From: Acanthaster planci
Lineage: Eukaryota > Echinodermata > Asteroidea > Valvatida > Acanthasteridae
Direction of reading: 5' to 3'
Length of the DNA stretch: 64,000 nt
NCBI RefSeq assembly: GCF_001949145.1
Contig: NW_019091358.1
Location: forward strand, 1,472,619 to 1,536,618
Positions 35,190 to 47,432 of this stretch are shown here, in pieces. The notes beneath the pieces are model-generated. The model saw only the letters and a program-made list of their open reading frames with translations, was not told where the DNA came from and made no database searches. Both the position numbers and the translations under genes were made by a program. Within the stretch, counting starts at the first letter, position 1; each line of letters opens with the position of its first letter.

Positions 35190-37464
35190 AAATAGGGAGA
35201 GGGTAATGTTTAGGAACTAACACAGAATGTTTTTCGTAGTATTTCTACTTTTCTATTTCTAGCATAAAGGTTTTGAAGAACATGGGTACTTTTGTATTTC
35301 TGGTGGGTAGAATGAGCGTCGTTTGGTGCCTGCGCGCTTTAATCGGCATTTGTCTGCTCCGTCAGGTCGGAATTCTTCTAAGGTCGGCATGTTCAAACAG
35401 CATAACAATTAAAGTATTGTGACTTATGATGTTTCCTCCTGATAAAACTTCCTGTAAGTACCCGCCTCGAGTTGAAGCACCCAATCGTCGTTTGAAAAGA
35501 ACCATTTTGGTCGAAAGAGTTCATTTTGTTGGTGGCGATGCGACCGTAACGCGTGCATTTCATAGTCGTTCGTGCAGCGAAGTTCGATTCCGACCAAACT
35601 GAGCCGCCATTGCTGAAAAAATGCAGCCTCTCTTGATTCAGCGCAATTCTCATACCAACTGTTCTTTCGATGCGCAGCACGCTGAGTACCGAGAACTTGA
35701 AAGTTATACCTTTAGCCCATTATGTTGCAAGTAATTTAATGAAACCGACAGTTCTACTCAAGACGGGGACACAATTAGGTCCGAAAATGGGGCATATTTT
35801 AAGATCAAACAGCCTGATATAATAGAGACGAAAGAGAGACACAGTCAATTAACTAATCAGTGTTTGAAATCATCATTCCATCATTCGATGCCTTCCTAAA
35901 ATTATTATTTACTCCAATTTACTCCACGTTTTACCCAAGTTCAATGTTTTCGTTCAGACTCTTGTATATACAAAATGCTGCATGTACGCAAAGACCATGC
36001 AATAAAATAAACATTGATCTCCATTATCGCGCATTGTTTGTGCGGAGGAGGGTAATGTGATGCTGTATCCTGTGCCTTTATGGTCAACATAACCTTTTTC
36101 TCATGGGATGTTGGCTAAGCCCTCGGCCTCCCTCCCGAAAACAAGCCAAAATAAACATAAAATGCAAGAATATCATTTCCGGAAATAACTGACAATTTTC
36201 TTATTAACTAACCCTTTCGAAAGCGATAATGTTAACCTGTTTTTGTGTGTGTTTGTTTTTAATTGTATTTGTTACACCTATTGTCTGCGGTCTTGCTTTA
36301 GCAATTTTTCACTTTGGGTCGGTTCAATCGTTATTTGTTCAGTGTGTAAAACTGTGAGAATTCCATCAGGACATGCAATAAGTTTTGTCAGTAAATATGA
36401 TGTCGAAACTGTTCATGGGTTTTTCCGTCTGGTTTCGACGAGCCAACATTGAAAAAAATCATCAATAAAATTATTTTAATTTTACACACTCTCAGGAAAA
36501 ATTGTACTAAATAAAATTCATTCATATATGGAGTAATACGGAAGTGTGAGAATCTTTTCTGTGAGCACAAAGTGAGCGCAGCTTAAAATGAGCGACCAAA
36601 CTAACTTCCTGCCGTTTTAAAAAAGACACTTATTAATCAGCTGAAAAGGTTTAGTTCACAACGTGACTTAAAAATTTACATTTAACAACTACTTTCCGGC
36701 ATAAAAAGTCAGTTTTAACTGAGAACGAATAATGCTGTTATGTAGACAAAGTTTCTTTTATTGCGTTGACTTTGAATTCCCTTGTTTGTAACTTCATTCA
36801 ACAGAAACGTTAGCACATCTGCTTGTCACTTTGGTTTCATCTCTACCCCGAAGAGGAATCTGTTATATCACGTCGCCTGTCACACGATTTAGGTTCAGTG
36901 CATCTTTGGATCCGACAAACACAAATCATGGCTGTCTTGGAGATTTTTCCGGTGAAATCTGGTGAAAATAAACGACAAATTAGTCATTAAGTTTTTGAAA
37001 TCACTTTTGCCAATAAGTAACATTTTACACGGTCCCAGCTTCGAGATAATGAAGTTTCATATGCAAAGCCTGGGAGGCTAGATAGACTGTCATAAATTTC
37101 TTACTAGGCCTACATAGGCTTAACTTAAAGTTAAGCATTATAAAGTACAACTTGAGAAACTTTCTGAAACTAAAAAAAGTGCGACTCACATTTCCTTCTG
37201 TTCCTTCTTCCAAACTTGACATTGATCTTCGGTAATTCACTGCTGCGTACACCTCTACCTTTATTCGTTCCAAATTTATCCATTCTAAGTGCCTAATTCA
37301 GTTTTTCTTCGAAATCTGACGATTGAAGCACAAAAACCTCAAACGGGTTTTGTAAAACTCCATTTGAAAGTACACGCAATGAAATTTGTAACGCTCGTTA
37401 TTTACCCTCCTGAAAATACGCATACGCAGGACGCATTTTGGACGCAATGTCCTATCCAGTCTAT
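35190..37464. other. Intergenic between first cyclase gene and the inverted MITE pair
   Basis: It holds the 3' region of the cyclase gene (candidate AATAAA near 36001), a dispersed repeat copy at 35468-35635, and AT-rich sequence with no recognisable coding content. Confidence 0.4.
35468..35635 (+). repeat. Dispersed SINE/MITE-like repeat, copy 2, with a pol III B-box-like motif
   Basis: Same family as 3946-4137 and 42199-42388. It contains AGTTCGATTCC at 35581-35591, a near-perfect tRNA-type B box, and an A-box-like TGGTCGAAAG about 70 bases upstream. Lies in the 3' flank of the first cyclase gene. Confidence 0.6.
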
Positions 37465-37780
37465 GGGTGCGTTCGATTAGCTTCCCTAACACACCAGTGT
37501 TACACTCAAGGGAAGCCTCAAAATGAGGCTTATCGAACGCTGCAGTATGTTTTCCAAGGCATTCTGGGAAAAAGATCAAGTCCCCGCCTCGTTCCATCGT
37601 GTACGTCCATGCTCGAACAGTCCATCCGTGACGTCATTACACTCGGGCAGCCTCCAGAGACCCGCTCGCCAGCTGGGGTAGTGGTGGCTGACACCAGGGC
37701 AGGCACGAACATCGCGTGATGGCTAAACGAACGCTCTCGTGTAAGTTTGACTTTTAAGTGTAAGCTAATCGAACGCACCC
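37465..37780 (+). mobile_element. 316-bp MITE with GGGTGCGTTCGATTAG ends, copy A
   Basis: It begins GGGTGCGTTCGATTAGCTTC and ends with the reverse complement (GCTAATCGAACGCACCC). It is flanked by TAT on both sides, a possible short target duplication. A second copy lies in inverted orientation at 38124-38440. No coding capacity; the 60-100-codon frames in it are by-products. Confidence 0.75.
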
Positions 37781-37782
37781 TA

Positions 37783-37863
37783 TATAATGGAGATCAATGG
37801 GAATAAATTCGTTACACGTACGCATTGTGCTCCGCGTCAAACGCGCCATTGATCTCCATTATA
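37783..37863. repeat. Perfect 18-bp inverted repeat (hairpin) next to the MITE
   Basis: The left arm, 37783-37800 (TATAATGGAGATCAATGG), is exactly complementary to the right arm, 37846-37863, with a 45-base CpG-containing loop. It abuts copy A of the MITE. Confidence 0.8.
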
Positions 37864-38123
37864 AACGCTCGCCTATGGGTGCATTGCACCAAATGGTTGT
37901 ATTTCTGCGCGCGAGCTCATTTATATTATGATCCCAAAGGCTTTTACAATAAGACATGCCATAATCAGGAGGGAACATAGAAGTATTTCCATAAAATCGA
38001 ATTTGGGATTGATAGTTTCCAGTTCGGGGTATTTCTTTCACAAAAAGCCCAGAACTGGCGGGCCTATTTTGGATAGAGGCGAGCGGCTACATGCAGAACT
38101 GAGCCCATAGTGTTACTACCTAT

Positions 38124-38440
38124 GGGTGCGTTCGATTACCTTACACGTGTAAGTCAAACTTACACGAGAGCGTTCGTTTATCCACCACGTGATCTTCGTG
38201 CCTGCCCCGGTGTCAGCCACCACTACCCCAGCTGGCGAGCGGGTCTCTGGAGGCTGCCCGAGTGTAATGATGTCACGGATGGCCTGTTCGAGCACGGACG
38301 TACATGATGGAACGTGGCGGGGACTTGACCTTTTTCCCAGAATGCCTTGGAAAACACACTGCAGCGTTCGATTAGCCTCATTTTGAGGCTTCTCTTGAGT
38401 GTAACACTGGTGCGTTCCGGGAAGCTAATCGAACGCACCC
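38124..38440 (-). mobile_element. 317-bp MITE, copy B, inverted relative to copy A
   Basis: Reverse-complement relative of 37465-37780 along its whole length (for example GCGTTCGATTAGCCTCA, TCTGGAGGCTGCCCGAG and CCAGAATGCCTTGGAAAAC), with scattered substitutions. With copy A it forms a large inverted repeat about 1 kb across. Confidence 0.75.
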
Positions 38441-38444
38441 AAAG

Positions 38445-38476
38445 ATAGTATAGCGCTGCGCGCCGCTCTATACTAT
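38445..38476. repeat. Short hairpin, ATAGTATAG..CTATACTAT
   Basis: A 9-bp perfect stem at 38445-38453 and 38468-38476 with a GC-rich loop, directly adjoining MITE copy B. Possibly the relic of a nested insertion. Confidence 0.6.
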
Positions 38477-38913
38477 TTTTGGTTACTACTATTTTAGGGG
38501 GAACCTTCTGGGAAAAGCGAAAAAAAATTTGTGGCTAACCCCAGAAAATTTTAACGAAAAGTGATCTTCTAGCTGTAATCTTGAATTTACAGAGGAAAAA
38601 TGGAGGCCAACCTCTTCCCGAGAATCAACAGGCGGCGCTATTTCAGTTTGATTTTGCACTGTTTTCTATGGGAGCGTATTTAGGTGTAGTGCAACCCTAT
38701 GGACCTTATCGCAGGTAATTGTTTTTTTATACTCCGCGTGCGGACGCAAAGGACAGTGGGTAAAATTGTGGTCAACAAAACCCGCTGATTGCTGTTTGTC
38801 ATACGTAAAGTTGCAGCCGTGCCTGGTTTGAAATGAAAATGTAACACCATGAAAATCGGTCTCTTTTAAATTTTAAAACCATGAATCTCTACTGAAATAA
38901 GCGACGATGAAGT

Positions 38914-39237
38914 GTGGAGTCACATCCGAGGTTTACCTGTAAATACACTGAAGGAGATCTTGACAACGGCAGAAATTCCAACGTCAACAACGAAAGAAAG
39001 TCCTTAGAGAACTTTTCTACGCCGTTTAGTAAGGGTTTCCGGTATTTGCTCAATGCAAATGAAGAGAAAGAGAGCAGACGGCAAGCTAGACTTTGCATAC
39101 TTAGGTTTAGAGAAAACTTCAAGCTGCTTCACCTACTTACACTTGAGGGCTGGGAAGACACTGGGAAGACACTTCAGGCAACATACCACCAATTGGCCCG
39201 GAGAGCATTGCCTGAATCAATATTTCCGGAGACGTAA
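38914..39237 (+). other. Unidentified coding-like frame of 107 codons
   Basis: The second half (about 38998-39234) has coding-like composition and reads SKGFRYLLNANEEKESRRQARLC in part, with a possible donor, ACG|gtaagt, at 39235. Upstream, a different frame (EVWSHIRGLPVNTLKEILTT) looks like a natural N-terminal continuation, offset by one base. It could be a frameshifted pseudogene or an exon. No family recognised. Confidence 0.25.
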
Positions 39238-39253
39238 GTGTTCATTCATGTGA

Positions 39254-40770
39254 TCAATGCAATGGTGGGAAAGATTTTACAGTTAATTATCCGGTTGCAA
39301 ACGGAAATCGTCTGAGGTACCTGACAGCAGAAAAACTTACGTTCGTGGACAGGTATTCATCCATAAATATTCAAAAATTAATCAGTTACCTAAGACACTT
39401 AAGTATGACAATTAAGTCTGTTTCTCCGACACGGACGGCCGTGTGCTATACGATGCTACCACGGTCACTGCCTGTCTGGAAACAGAATTTATTTCCTTTG
39501 CGTACGGCTTGGTTGTAATTATTTTTGTATCAGTTATGATCTCTATGAAAGTCATTGTTGATGGAATATTGAAATGACAGGAATCTAGAACTGAAAAAGT
39601 ACGTCAAATGTTCTTAGAAAATACTTTGTACGCGACCAACTGTGAGCTAGGATGCTGCAGTCTTTCCTCCAACTGCACACACTTCATCCATGATATATCC
39701 GTGAATCTAGCCATTTTTATACATGGAAGAACTTTTTATATAACATGCCGAGTCATTGTCTAGCTTACTTGTCTATGTTTTTTTCTTCTAGGCTATCCTT
39801 GAAGAATGAATCATTTAGGGACGTAGGACAGGAATTGCTGCAGCTGTACTTCTGTTTCTACTTATTGTATGCATTCGACTTTGTTTATTTTCAAGGTTCA
39901 TCAGTAACTGAGTGGATTCATAAACTGAAAATGACAGTTTGTTTTCAAATAAAGATTCTTCTGATAGTTGTTACTGTCAAAACATACTCACAAAATGACA
40001 GGAAGAAGACACAATGTGTAAACAGATAATGATTTCAGTCTTTGATACAAACCTGGCATAAACTTTAAAACTGTATAGGGGCTTACATTTTAATTTAATC
40101 GTTTACAACTACAGTCATTTGCAAAAGTTTAAGAACACTTGGAATTTTATTGGTATGTTTGTCACTGGACCTGTATTACATTGTCTCATTGAATGATTAC
40201 TTAACATGTTTTACAGTTGTGCGTAATATCAGTGTTTTTTATAGCTGATTTCAGTTTTTTTGTGTGTGTAGATGTTGACCCCGAATTTACTCTCTTTTGA
40301 ACACTTGGTCTGTACAAAAATATGGGAACTTTTTACATTACAGCTTTTTCTAGCTGTTTCCAGCTTTATTTCAAGTGGCCATTCACACCCTTACCCCTGT
40401 ACAACAGGCAGCTCAAGAGGGACGGAATTATCCAGAATTGTCTCTTCGCCCTCTTTTGACCGCAGCAGCCTTGGTTCCCTCTCCTCTTTGACCTATTGAT
40501 ATCACCCTGCCATCCTGGTATATATCATATTTGTGAATAAATTGTGGTTGAGGATAATGTAGACATCATTTGCTTTAGACCTGTATCCGTTCTTGTATAC
40601 TCATATCCTAAGTACTCTTCAGTTTTAATCAGGGGAACGTTCCACCTTCCTCCCGCCGTCCAACTGACGTGGGGCTAGTCCGCTAAACTACCAATATTGA
40701 GGATCGATATCGGAAGCCCAGGAGACACGCATCACGTTAACACCTTGGATGCTACCATGCTGTGAAGGGA
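39254..40770. other. Intergenic, AT-rich
   Basis: No gene, RNA or repeat that I can support. Confidence 0.35.
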
Positions 40771-40772
40771 TG

Positions 40773-41747
40773 TCGGACAACTCGACCGTTTGCCAACTCG
40801 ACTTCGGACAACTCGACCGTTTGCCAAGTCATCCGTTAGGACAACTCGACTCTGACAGTGAGACAACTCGACCAGTGAGATCTCTTCACATTATACAGTC
40901 GTTTTCCCAGTTCAAGATAGCCAAATTATTCAATCAGATTGCAGCTCTACATACATCGTCGAATTCCAGTGAAATGTGGTCACCGTCCACCTTGTGTGAT
41001 AACGATACCAGGGTTACCACCAAATCAGTTTCAAATTTTAAATTTTTAATTCGAACGTACGGAATCGACGAAAGTGGGGACGCTTTTTCTCGTTCTGGAT
41101 CGGTTTTCGGAAAGTAACCACGTGAGAGGCAAATCTATTTTCAGCCAGAACCATTGTAAAAAGCTTATATATATTTTCTAATGAAAAATTCCTCAGTTTA
41201 GAAAATTTGGCTCATAAATAAGAATTCCAATGAATTTTTTAAAAAATTGGATCTTGTGTAAATTTCGACTCAACTTTTTGAGCTGCACAGCGTGAGCCAT
41301 CAACCATACTACCTTGCACCGCGCAGGTGAAGAACCCATTACGTCACGACATTTCTGCAACGTCCGCATAGCGAGATGAGCTCGATAAGTATATTGCGTG
41401 CATGCACTTAATGCGTGATCCAAAACTAGGTAACAATACGCGTTCAGTTTTCGGCCAGTTTTAATAAAAGGCAACCTTGAAAGTCATTTTGATTAAACAG
41501 ACATTAGATGCAAGAGCTTATATGACTGTTGAGTGTGAAAAAAGGATTGGGATCACTCGCAGTGAGTGGCATATATCGCCATAGACTATTCGGCTTTTTT
41601 CCCTGCTATCGTTCCAAAATGTCAAAGTGCAAATCAGAATTCTGGCCAAAATTTCGATTTGTCTCTCCCTTTTACGCACGGACGGTCCAGTTGTCTCAAT
41701 GGTCGAGTTGTCCGAAGTCGAGTTGGCAAACGGTCGAGTTGTCCGGA
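40773..41747. mobile_element. 975-bp inverted-repeat DNA element with GGACAACTCGACCGTTTGCC ends
   Basis: The left end has two tandem units of GGACAACTCGACCGTTTGCC joined by AACTCGACTTC. The right end carries the same units in reverse complement (41675-41747). The match between the two ends exceeds 40 bases. No transposase inside. Same end family as the element at 21537-24080. Confidence 0.75.
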
Positions 41748-42198
41748 CCCCCCATGAAGTATGTGTTTCAAACTGAGGGTCTCTTACGAGCAGTAAAGCC
41801 CTCCAACAGGTTGGCCGATCAGCAGCCTGTAATGCCCGAAAAGCAACCGTACTCACAACTAGATAGGCAGCTCCCGGGTATGTCTAAGCAACCTTTTTCA
41901 TATTTGAATGGACTCAGTTTAGACCTGTGTTACCCTACCTGTCCCTTCCCTCCCAAACTGCTATCTAACTGTGCTACTCTGCAAATGTAGGTAAAACAGA
42001 GATGAGTTGTTTTCTATAGGCCTAATGCAATTCCCAAAATCCAAGGGGATTTTCCGTTCTAGTAAGAGAACACTCGCCTCTGTCTACCATCCTTTTGTGT
42101 TAAAGAAACAGAAACAAAAACCGGGAGAGAGATTTTAAAAAACAAAATCTCCCCCCCCCAAAAAAAAACACACACACACACACAAATGCATCCTCCTC

Positions 42199-42388
42199 AA
42201 GCAGAAGCGCCACCTCATCGACTGAAAAGAGCCGAGTTGGTCGACAGGTTTCATTTTGTTGTTAGCAATGCGACCGTTTCGCGCGCATTTCCCAGTCGTT
42301 TGTAATCCCGCGAGGTTCAGTTCCGACCAAAGGAGCCTCCGTTGCTAAGAAAATAGCGTCCTCTCTTTGTCCTGCTCGAGGCCCACAT
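42199..42388 (+). repeat. Dispersed SINE/MITE-like repeat, copy 3
   Basis: Same family as 3946-4137 and 35468-35635. It has AGGTTCAGTTCCGACC at the B-box position and TGGTCGACAGG at the A-box position, and ends GCGTCCTCTCTTTGTCCTGC. Confidence 0.6.
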
Positions 42389-43144
42389 TAGGGACAGGTC
42401 CAACCTCTGTTGCGAAAAATTCAATATTTGGGTGATAACAACTTTAGTGTATATGTGGACATCAATCTTAGCCAATTGCAACACATGCAAGAAGTATCCT
42501 TGCTCTTGAACCGGGCAGGGAAAAAACTATCATGAAGGCCACACCCCAATCAACCGACGTAAACTAAGCCAGGTCGTTTGCCATTTTACCACACTGCATG
42601 TGCAGGTGTGAAAGCAAGTAGCTGTGAACGTCCTTGTAATTAGTTCATCCATGGTTCAGCGAACCATGAAGCAAATCGCACTAGTCAGTGACGCGGGGAC
42701 AACACTAAAACGTGATGAGCGGACGTGCCTCAGTTCACCTTGTCTATTGTGTGCCTAAACTCGACGCCCTATTGACCTGCAGTATGACCTTAGTTCTTGC
42801 TCGTGTAGACTGCAGCTGGACCGCTGTGTAGTTCACATGACCACCGACATCGTTAGACTGTGCAACGTTTATCTTTATAATTCAAGACTCGGAGAATTTG
42901 TAACTTACATAGGTTTTTAGGTGGACAGAGACACAGGGTACGTGAGACACAGGTAACGTATGACTCTCTTTGGCAGGTATAAGTTATTACCCAGCTGGTA
43001 GTGTGCACCGTAAGCCCTGTATTTTCAACATAACTAGAATTGCTTCGGCATGGTAATTCTGCAATAGGTCTTCGAATAGCACAACTCAGGTGTGTTCAGC
43101 GACGACATTGGTCAGTTTGCTAGTATCAAGAGCTAACATGCGAA

Positions 43145-43270
43145 CCCAACCGGGGGGGGGGGAGGGCCAAGGGCATGGGTGTAAATCCCAGGGGAATGGG
43201 GGTATATCAACTCACCTTTGGGTGGGGTGGATGGGCTATTGAATCATCTTTCCACCGTTTGTGGTGAGTA
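43145..43270 (-). repeat. Dispersed G/C-homopolymer repeat (partner in ABAT intron at 6390-6545)
   Basis: The reverse complement gives the same block order as 6390-6545: CACCACAAA, AATAGCCCAT, CCCACC.., ATATACCCCCAT, GGGATTTACACCCA, then a C run. Confidence 0.6.
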
Positions 43271-44410
43271 AAAAATTAAAGCGGATTGTAAAGAGACTTT
43301 CATTTACTAACATGCGTTCGATATATCACACATAAAGGGAAAACAATTTAAAAAGCCATAGTTACGCGCTCAGTATTCAATCATTTGGCACCCCACCCGC
43401 TTTATACATTTCATGATTTCAAGGGGTTGACGGAGCCATGACCTTTCACGGTGCTCCATTGTATTTCCGCATTTTAATTAATGAACCCGGAGAGGTTTAT
43501 CTGTCCTTGACCAAGTATAGAGATAAATGATCCATGAAAGTTCCATGGACTCAACCGATTAAAAAAATAATAAAAATACATAGCTCCCCTGTGGAATAAA
43601 ACTAGCATAAGAGCAAAAAAGCCTTACAAACCCCTCTCATTTTGCCTACAGTTTGTATGGATAGCAAGAGTTTGCAGAAAGCCGCCCTTTGGTTGGTTTT
43701 CAATTTTACCTGAAATTCGTTTAACATGTACATTCTTTCCATTAATTTGAAAGCGAGTTGTTTTTCCATTTAGTATTCATTAATAATACGTGTATCTGAT
43801 GTTTGGTACCTGCGCGGGATTTTAACACTTTTTGAATTATTCATTTACTTTTGTACTGACGTCTAGCCACAGTGTTGCTGTAGCAGTTGTGCAGCAAAAT
43901 CTCTGTTTAAATTTAAGTCAAAATTACATTGTGGTTTCTTTAAAAAAATTCTCTAATCCCACAATATTTGTAATTTACTGTATAATCTCTTTTCAGGTAC
44001 ACTTTAATAGTTTCATTTTGCATTACATGTCTGCAAACCATTACATCATATTTAGGAAGTTCAACCTACATGTAATTAGCATTTGCTCTTCCCCAGGGCA
44101 TTTGGATAGCTGTGTCTTTTAATACACATGGGGTACAAGGATTCATTGTGATTATGTTTTCTTAGCCATGCAGTCAGCAGTGTCTGATTTGTAAATTTCA
44201 CCACTAAAAGCTTTATCAGTAAGCCAAGTTGTATTTCCAGAGTTTGATTATAATGTGGTTCCCAGATCATTCCTGTGATTAATAGACCTTAAGATAGCCC
44301 TTTATGGCGAATTTAGTTTTATTTTGACCCTACAAAGCAACGATGAAAATCTGGAAAAGTTCATGAGACTGTCAGTTAAACTAAAGTGTACTTAATGTTA
44401 TAGTGTAAAC

Positions 44411-44766
44411 ACACCCACACAAGTGTGTGAACGCCTTCAATCGTGGACTTCCTATTGTTCCTCTTTTGTTCATACTTGAACTTTTTCGGAAGACCTCCCC
44501 CCCATATGTTTTGTACACGTTTTCCAACCGTAGACTCTTTGGCAACCGTGGACCCTATTGTCCGCTATTGTTATAGGTCCATGACTGACGGCGCTTACAC
44601 ACTCACGCAAGTGTGTATTTGCATGCAACTGGGGACCCCCTATTGTTCCTCTTTTGTTTGTACTTCAACTTTTTTACAGGACCACCCATATGTTTTGTAC
44701 ACAGTTGTCAATCGGGGACCCTCTGTTAATCGGGGACCTTATTGTCCTCTATTGTTCAGGGTCCCC
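44411..44766 (+). repeat. Diverged tandem duplication, unit about 187 bp
   Basis: Unit 1 (44411-44580) and unit 2 (44598-44766) share CGCAAGTGTGT-like starts, CCTATTGTTCCTCTTTTGTT, GTACTTCAACTTTTT, CCCATATGTTTTGTACAC and GTCC.CTATTGTT.AGG in the same order. Open frames of about 100 codons across it come from the duplication and are not supported as genes. Confidence 0.7.
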
Positions 44767-45429
44767 AATTGAATGCAGAAACAAACTCACACACACCCAA
44801 ATGTTCCACGCACCACGTTCCACTTACCTAGGTTTAGGCCATCTTTTTCTCATGCTCTTCCCCGGGTTATGATGTGATTTGTGTTTTTTCATATACTTTT
44901 ATCAATTTTCAGAGTGTTACCTAACGTCTGGGACTTATAGGCCTAGTGTTTATTTTTTACCACCTATCGTTTGAGGCCTACGTCCAACTTGTGAAGTTGT
45001 CTAAATGACGGAGTCGCCATTAGCCAGTAGCCTGGCCCCTTTGACAGTACTAGTGTATAGTTGTTCTTCACATAAGTTTGTGAAACCTAAAACAGGCGTT
45101 TGAATAATAATCACGGGGCACAGATGCAGAGAAGTCCTGTGCATTTGTTAAAAGTTGACCGAAACTCCACTTGGAGTCAAGTGACTTTTTGAGGCAGTCG
45201 CACATAGTTTTAGCAGTCTCTATTAAAACACAGCTGTGACGTAAAAAGATCAGACCCTATTAACTACAGTAACGGTGAAAATTTCACGTTATCTGGATGC
45301 TATGGGGTACCAAAATGTGACGTCATGCACGTAGAAGCAGTACATGCCGTACAAACGGAGTACCCACGCGCATGGTACACGCTTGGTTCGCCCCCAATGT
45401 GCTCAAAAGACATTGGTGCAAGTTCCAGG

Positions 45430-45515
45430 GCGTGAATCAACACCGGCGGGCGCGTTCTCCATTGTTTGCATACACCTCCTGCTTGAATTTGACGTCACTC
45501 TTCGGTAGGCCTACT
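45430..45515 (+). repeat. Dispersed repeat, copy B (partner at 17291-17390)
   Basis: Same ordered words as the partner, including CTCCATTGTTTGCA and GACGTCACTCTTCGGTAG. Confidence 0.55.
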
Positions 45516-47432
45516 CCAAACGGACACGGTACACTCTGTTTAATACGAATGCCTGAAACGTGGGTTGTTCAAAGGTACCATTCACTGTTTATGTTAGGAA
45601 GAAGTTTACACCTCAAGTTGATGTTTAGATTTCTTCTCAAAGCGCTTGTGATTCGAGCAGTGTTAGCGTAGGACCTGAGAACGCCTTCCCGAGGCTTGTG
45701 TCTGCTAGTTTGGGTGATTAATGATATAAAGGTTTCCTGGCAATGGATTGTATTCTTGTATTGTGTAGTTTCTCGAAATCGTTTTTACTAAAATATCAAC
45801 AAATAGAGTATCAGAAAATTAAGATTCCTGTTGTTGCCAATTTCTCTTGAATCTTTTCAAAACCCGGCATAAAAGACTAAGGTGCATTTATTACAAATGT
45901 GAATTTATTCATGAAGGTAAGTATGTATTATTTTGTCAGGAATTTGTTTCACAGGCGTATGATTTGCTTTCGGAAATTGTGAGATAAATTAGCTTTTAAC
46001 TTCCCCAGTGTTGTGACTTTTTAAGCGAGTTTCAACTATATTGTTCATTTTACCTCTGGGTGTGGAGATACAATGATGGCTAACGCCTGTGTCCTTAAAT
46101 TTAAATGAACCACCAGTTATTTCGAATTGTGCCTAATTGCTGATTTAAATGCATACCATTCAACTATTTGGAACGCCCTGGTTTAAATCGCTTTCGAATG
46201 ACGTGTCCACTCTAAAATACATTCTTTTAGTGTGAGACATGTAATTTGCGTTGACCAGTTCAGTAATTTTCCCTTTGGAGGAACTTGCTCTTTATATTTT
46301 GTGGTTAATCATTGGCGTATCAAATGTGATTCATTTTTCAGGAAATAAAAAATTCATTAACGGAGGTCACTTTTTGAGCAGTGTTCCACCAGTGTTCCAT
46401 AAATTGGCCCTTCAGGCACGAGTGTTACTCTACCCTAGGTACACCACTTCAGTGGTGCTTGAAGGCGCTGGGGCCTTGCGTTGCGTTTTGATGGTAAGCT
46501 GAAGTAAGCCACAAGGCATGGCTAGTTTTTAAGCTTTTTTCCGACATTGCCAATTCGAACACCGAAACTTTTCTTGTGTGTGGATAATGTCGGTTTTTGT
46601 CTTCATGGCGCGCCTTTGCAGTGTTTATTTTTCTTACACTATCAAACCTTTTATAGGCCGCCGAATATTCATATAGGCCACGTGACCTGCATGGTAGTGG
46701 TCGCAAATTAGGACACACTATGGTATCTCATTAACTGTTGGAGTTACGGCCAGGGTGAATTTATTTTAAAAGGGTTACCAAGTTGTATTTAAGACCATTT
46801 TCCTACGAAGGATTTTACACCAAGGTAACGTTTCCTTAGTGTACACGATCTGTAAAACCTCAAAAACAGGACTGTCTAATTATCTTTAAATGTCTCAAAT
46901 ACCTGTAAAGCTAGTAAATAATAATGCAGTTACTACAAAAATAGCAAAAGGTCACACGAATATGCATAAGCATAATAATATGATATTGATATGAAAATAA
47001 GTTGTAGGAGACGGGGTTTCAATTGCGCTGTTTTGACTCCCGTGGCAGTACTGAGTAACATTATCGGTCAGACTGCATTTGTAATAGTCAGTATAGTCAT
47101 AGTCGAGTGATGTGTCATTCAATAAAATTATAGTCGTGTTATCAGGAGACTATTTCTTCATGCTGGCCTGCAGCTCTTTGTTTTAGCCGATTTCGCATTG
47201 TCAGTTGCTAACTCATGTGATATACTTTTGATTTGTTGTTTGTTTTGTTTTGTTTGTTTGTTTTCCTTTGTGAACGATTCTGCTGGTAGCGCAACTTCAG
47301 GCCCTCAAACGTTTTCGATTCGTATTGTAGATTGCCGTAGCCAGCAAGTAGTTGCAGCAGGTTTGGTAATTGACATTTCGTGGGATACATGCATGTTATT
47401 GCCTCGCTGTTGATTAATTCAGAACTACGGAG

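Larger units (their letters stand above)
41760..47430. other. Gene-free interval between the two + strand cyclase genes
   Basis: It holds an (AC)n microsatellite near 42165-42185, dispersed repeats at 42199-42388, 43145-43270 and 45430-45515, and a diverged tandem duplication at 44411-44766. The remainder is AT-rich with no coding signal. No remnant of another cyclase gene was found. Confidence 0.4.

Noticed and set aside
35581-35591. Isolated tRNA gene suggested by the B-box motif
   Set aside because: No cloverleaf can be drawn around it and the motif recurs in a dispersed repeat, so it is treated as a SINE-like element.
40749-41117. 122-codon frame in the inverted-repeat element, and 41529-41990
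   Set aside because: They begin or end within the repeated GACAACTCGACC arms; no transposase motif.
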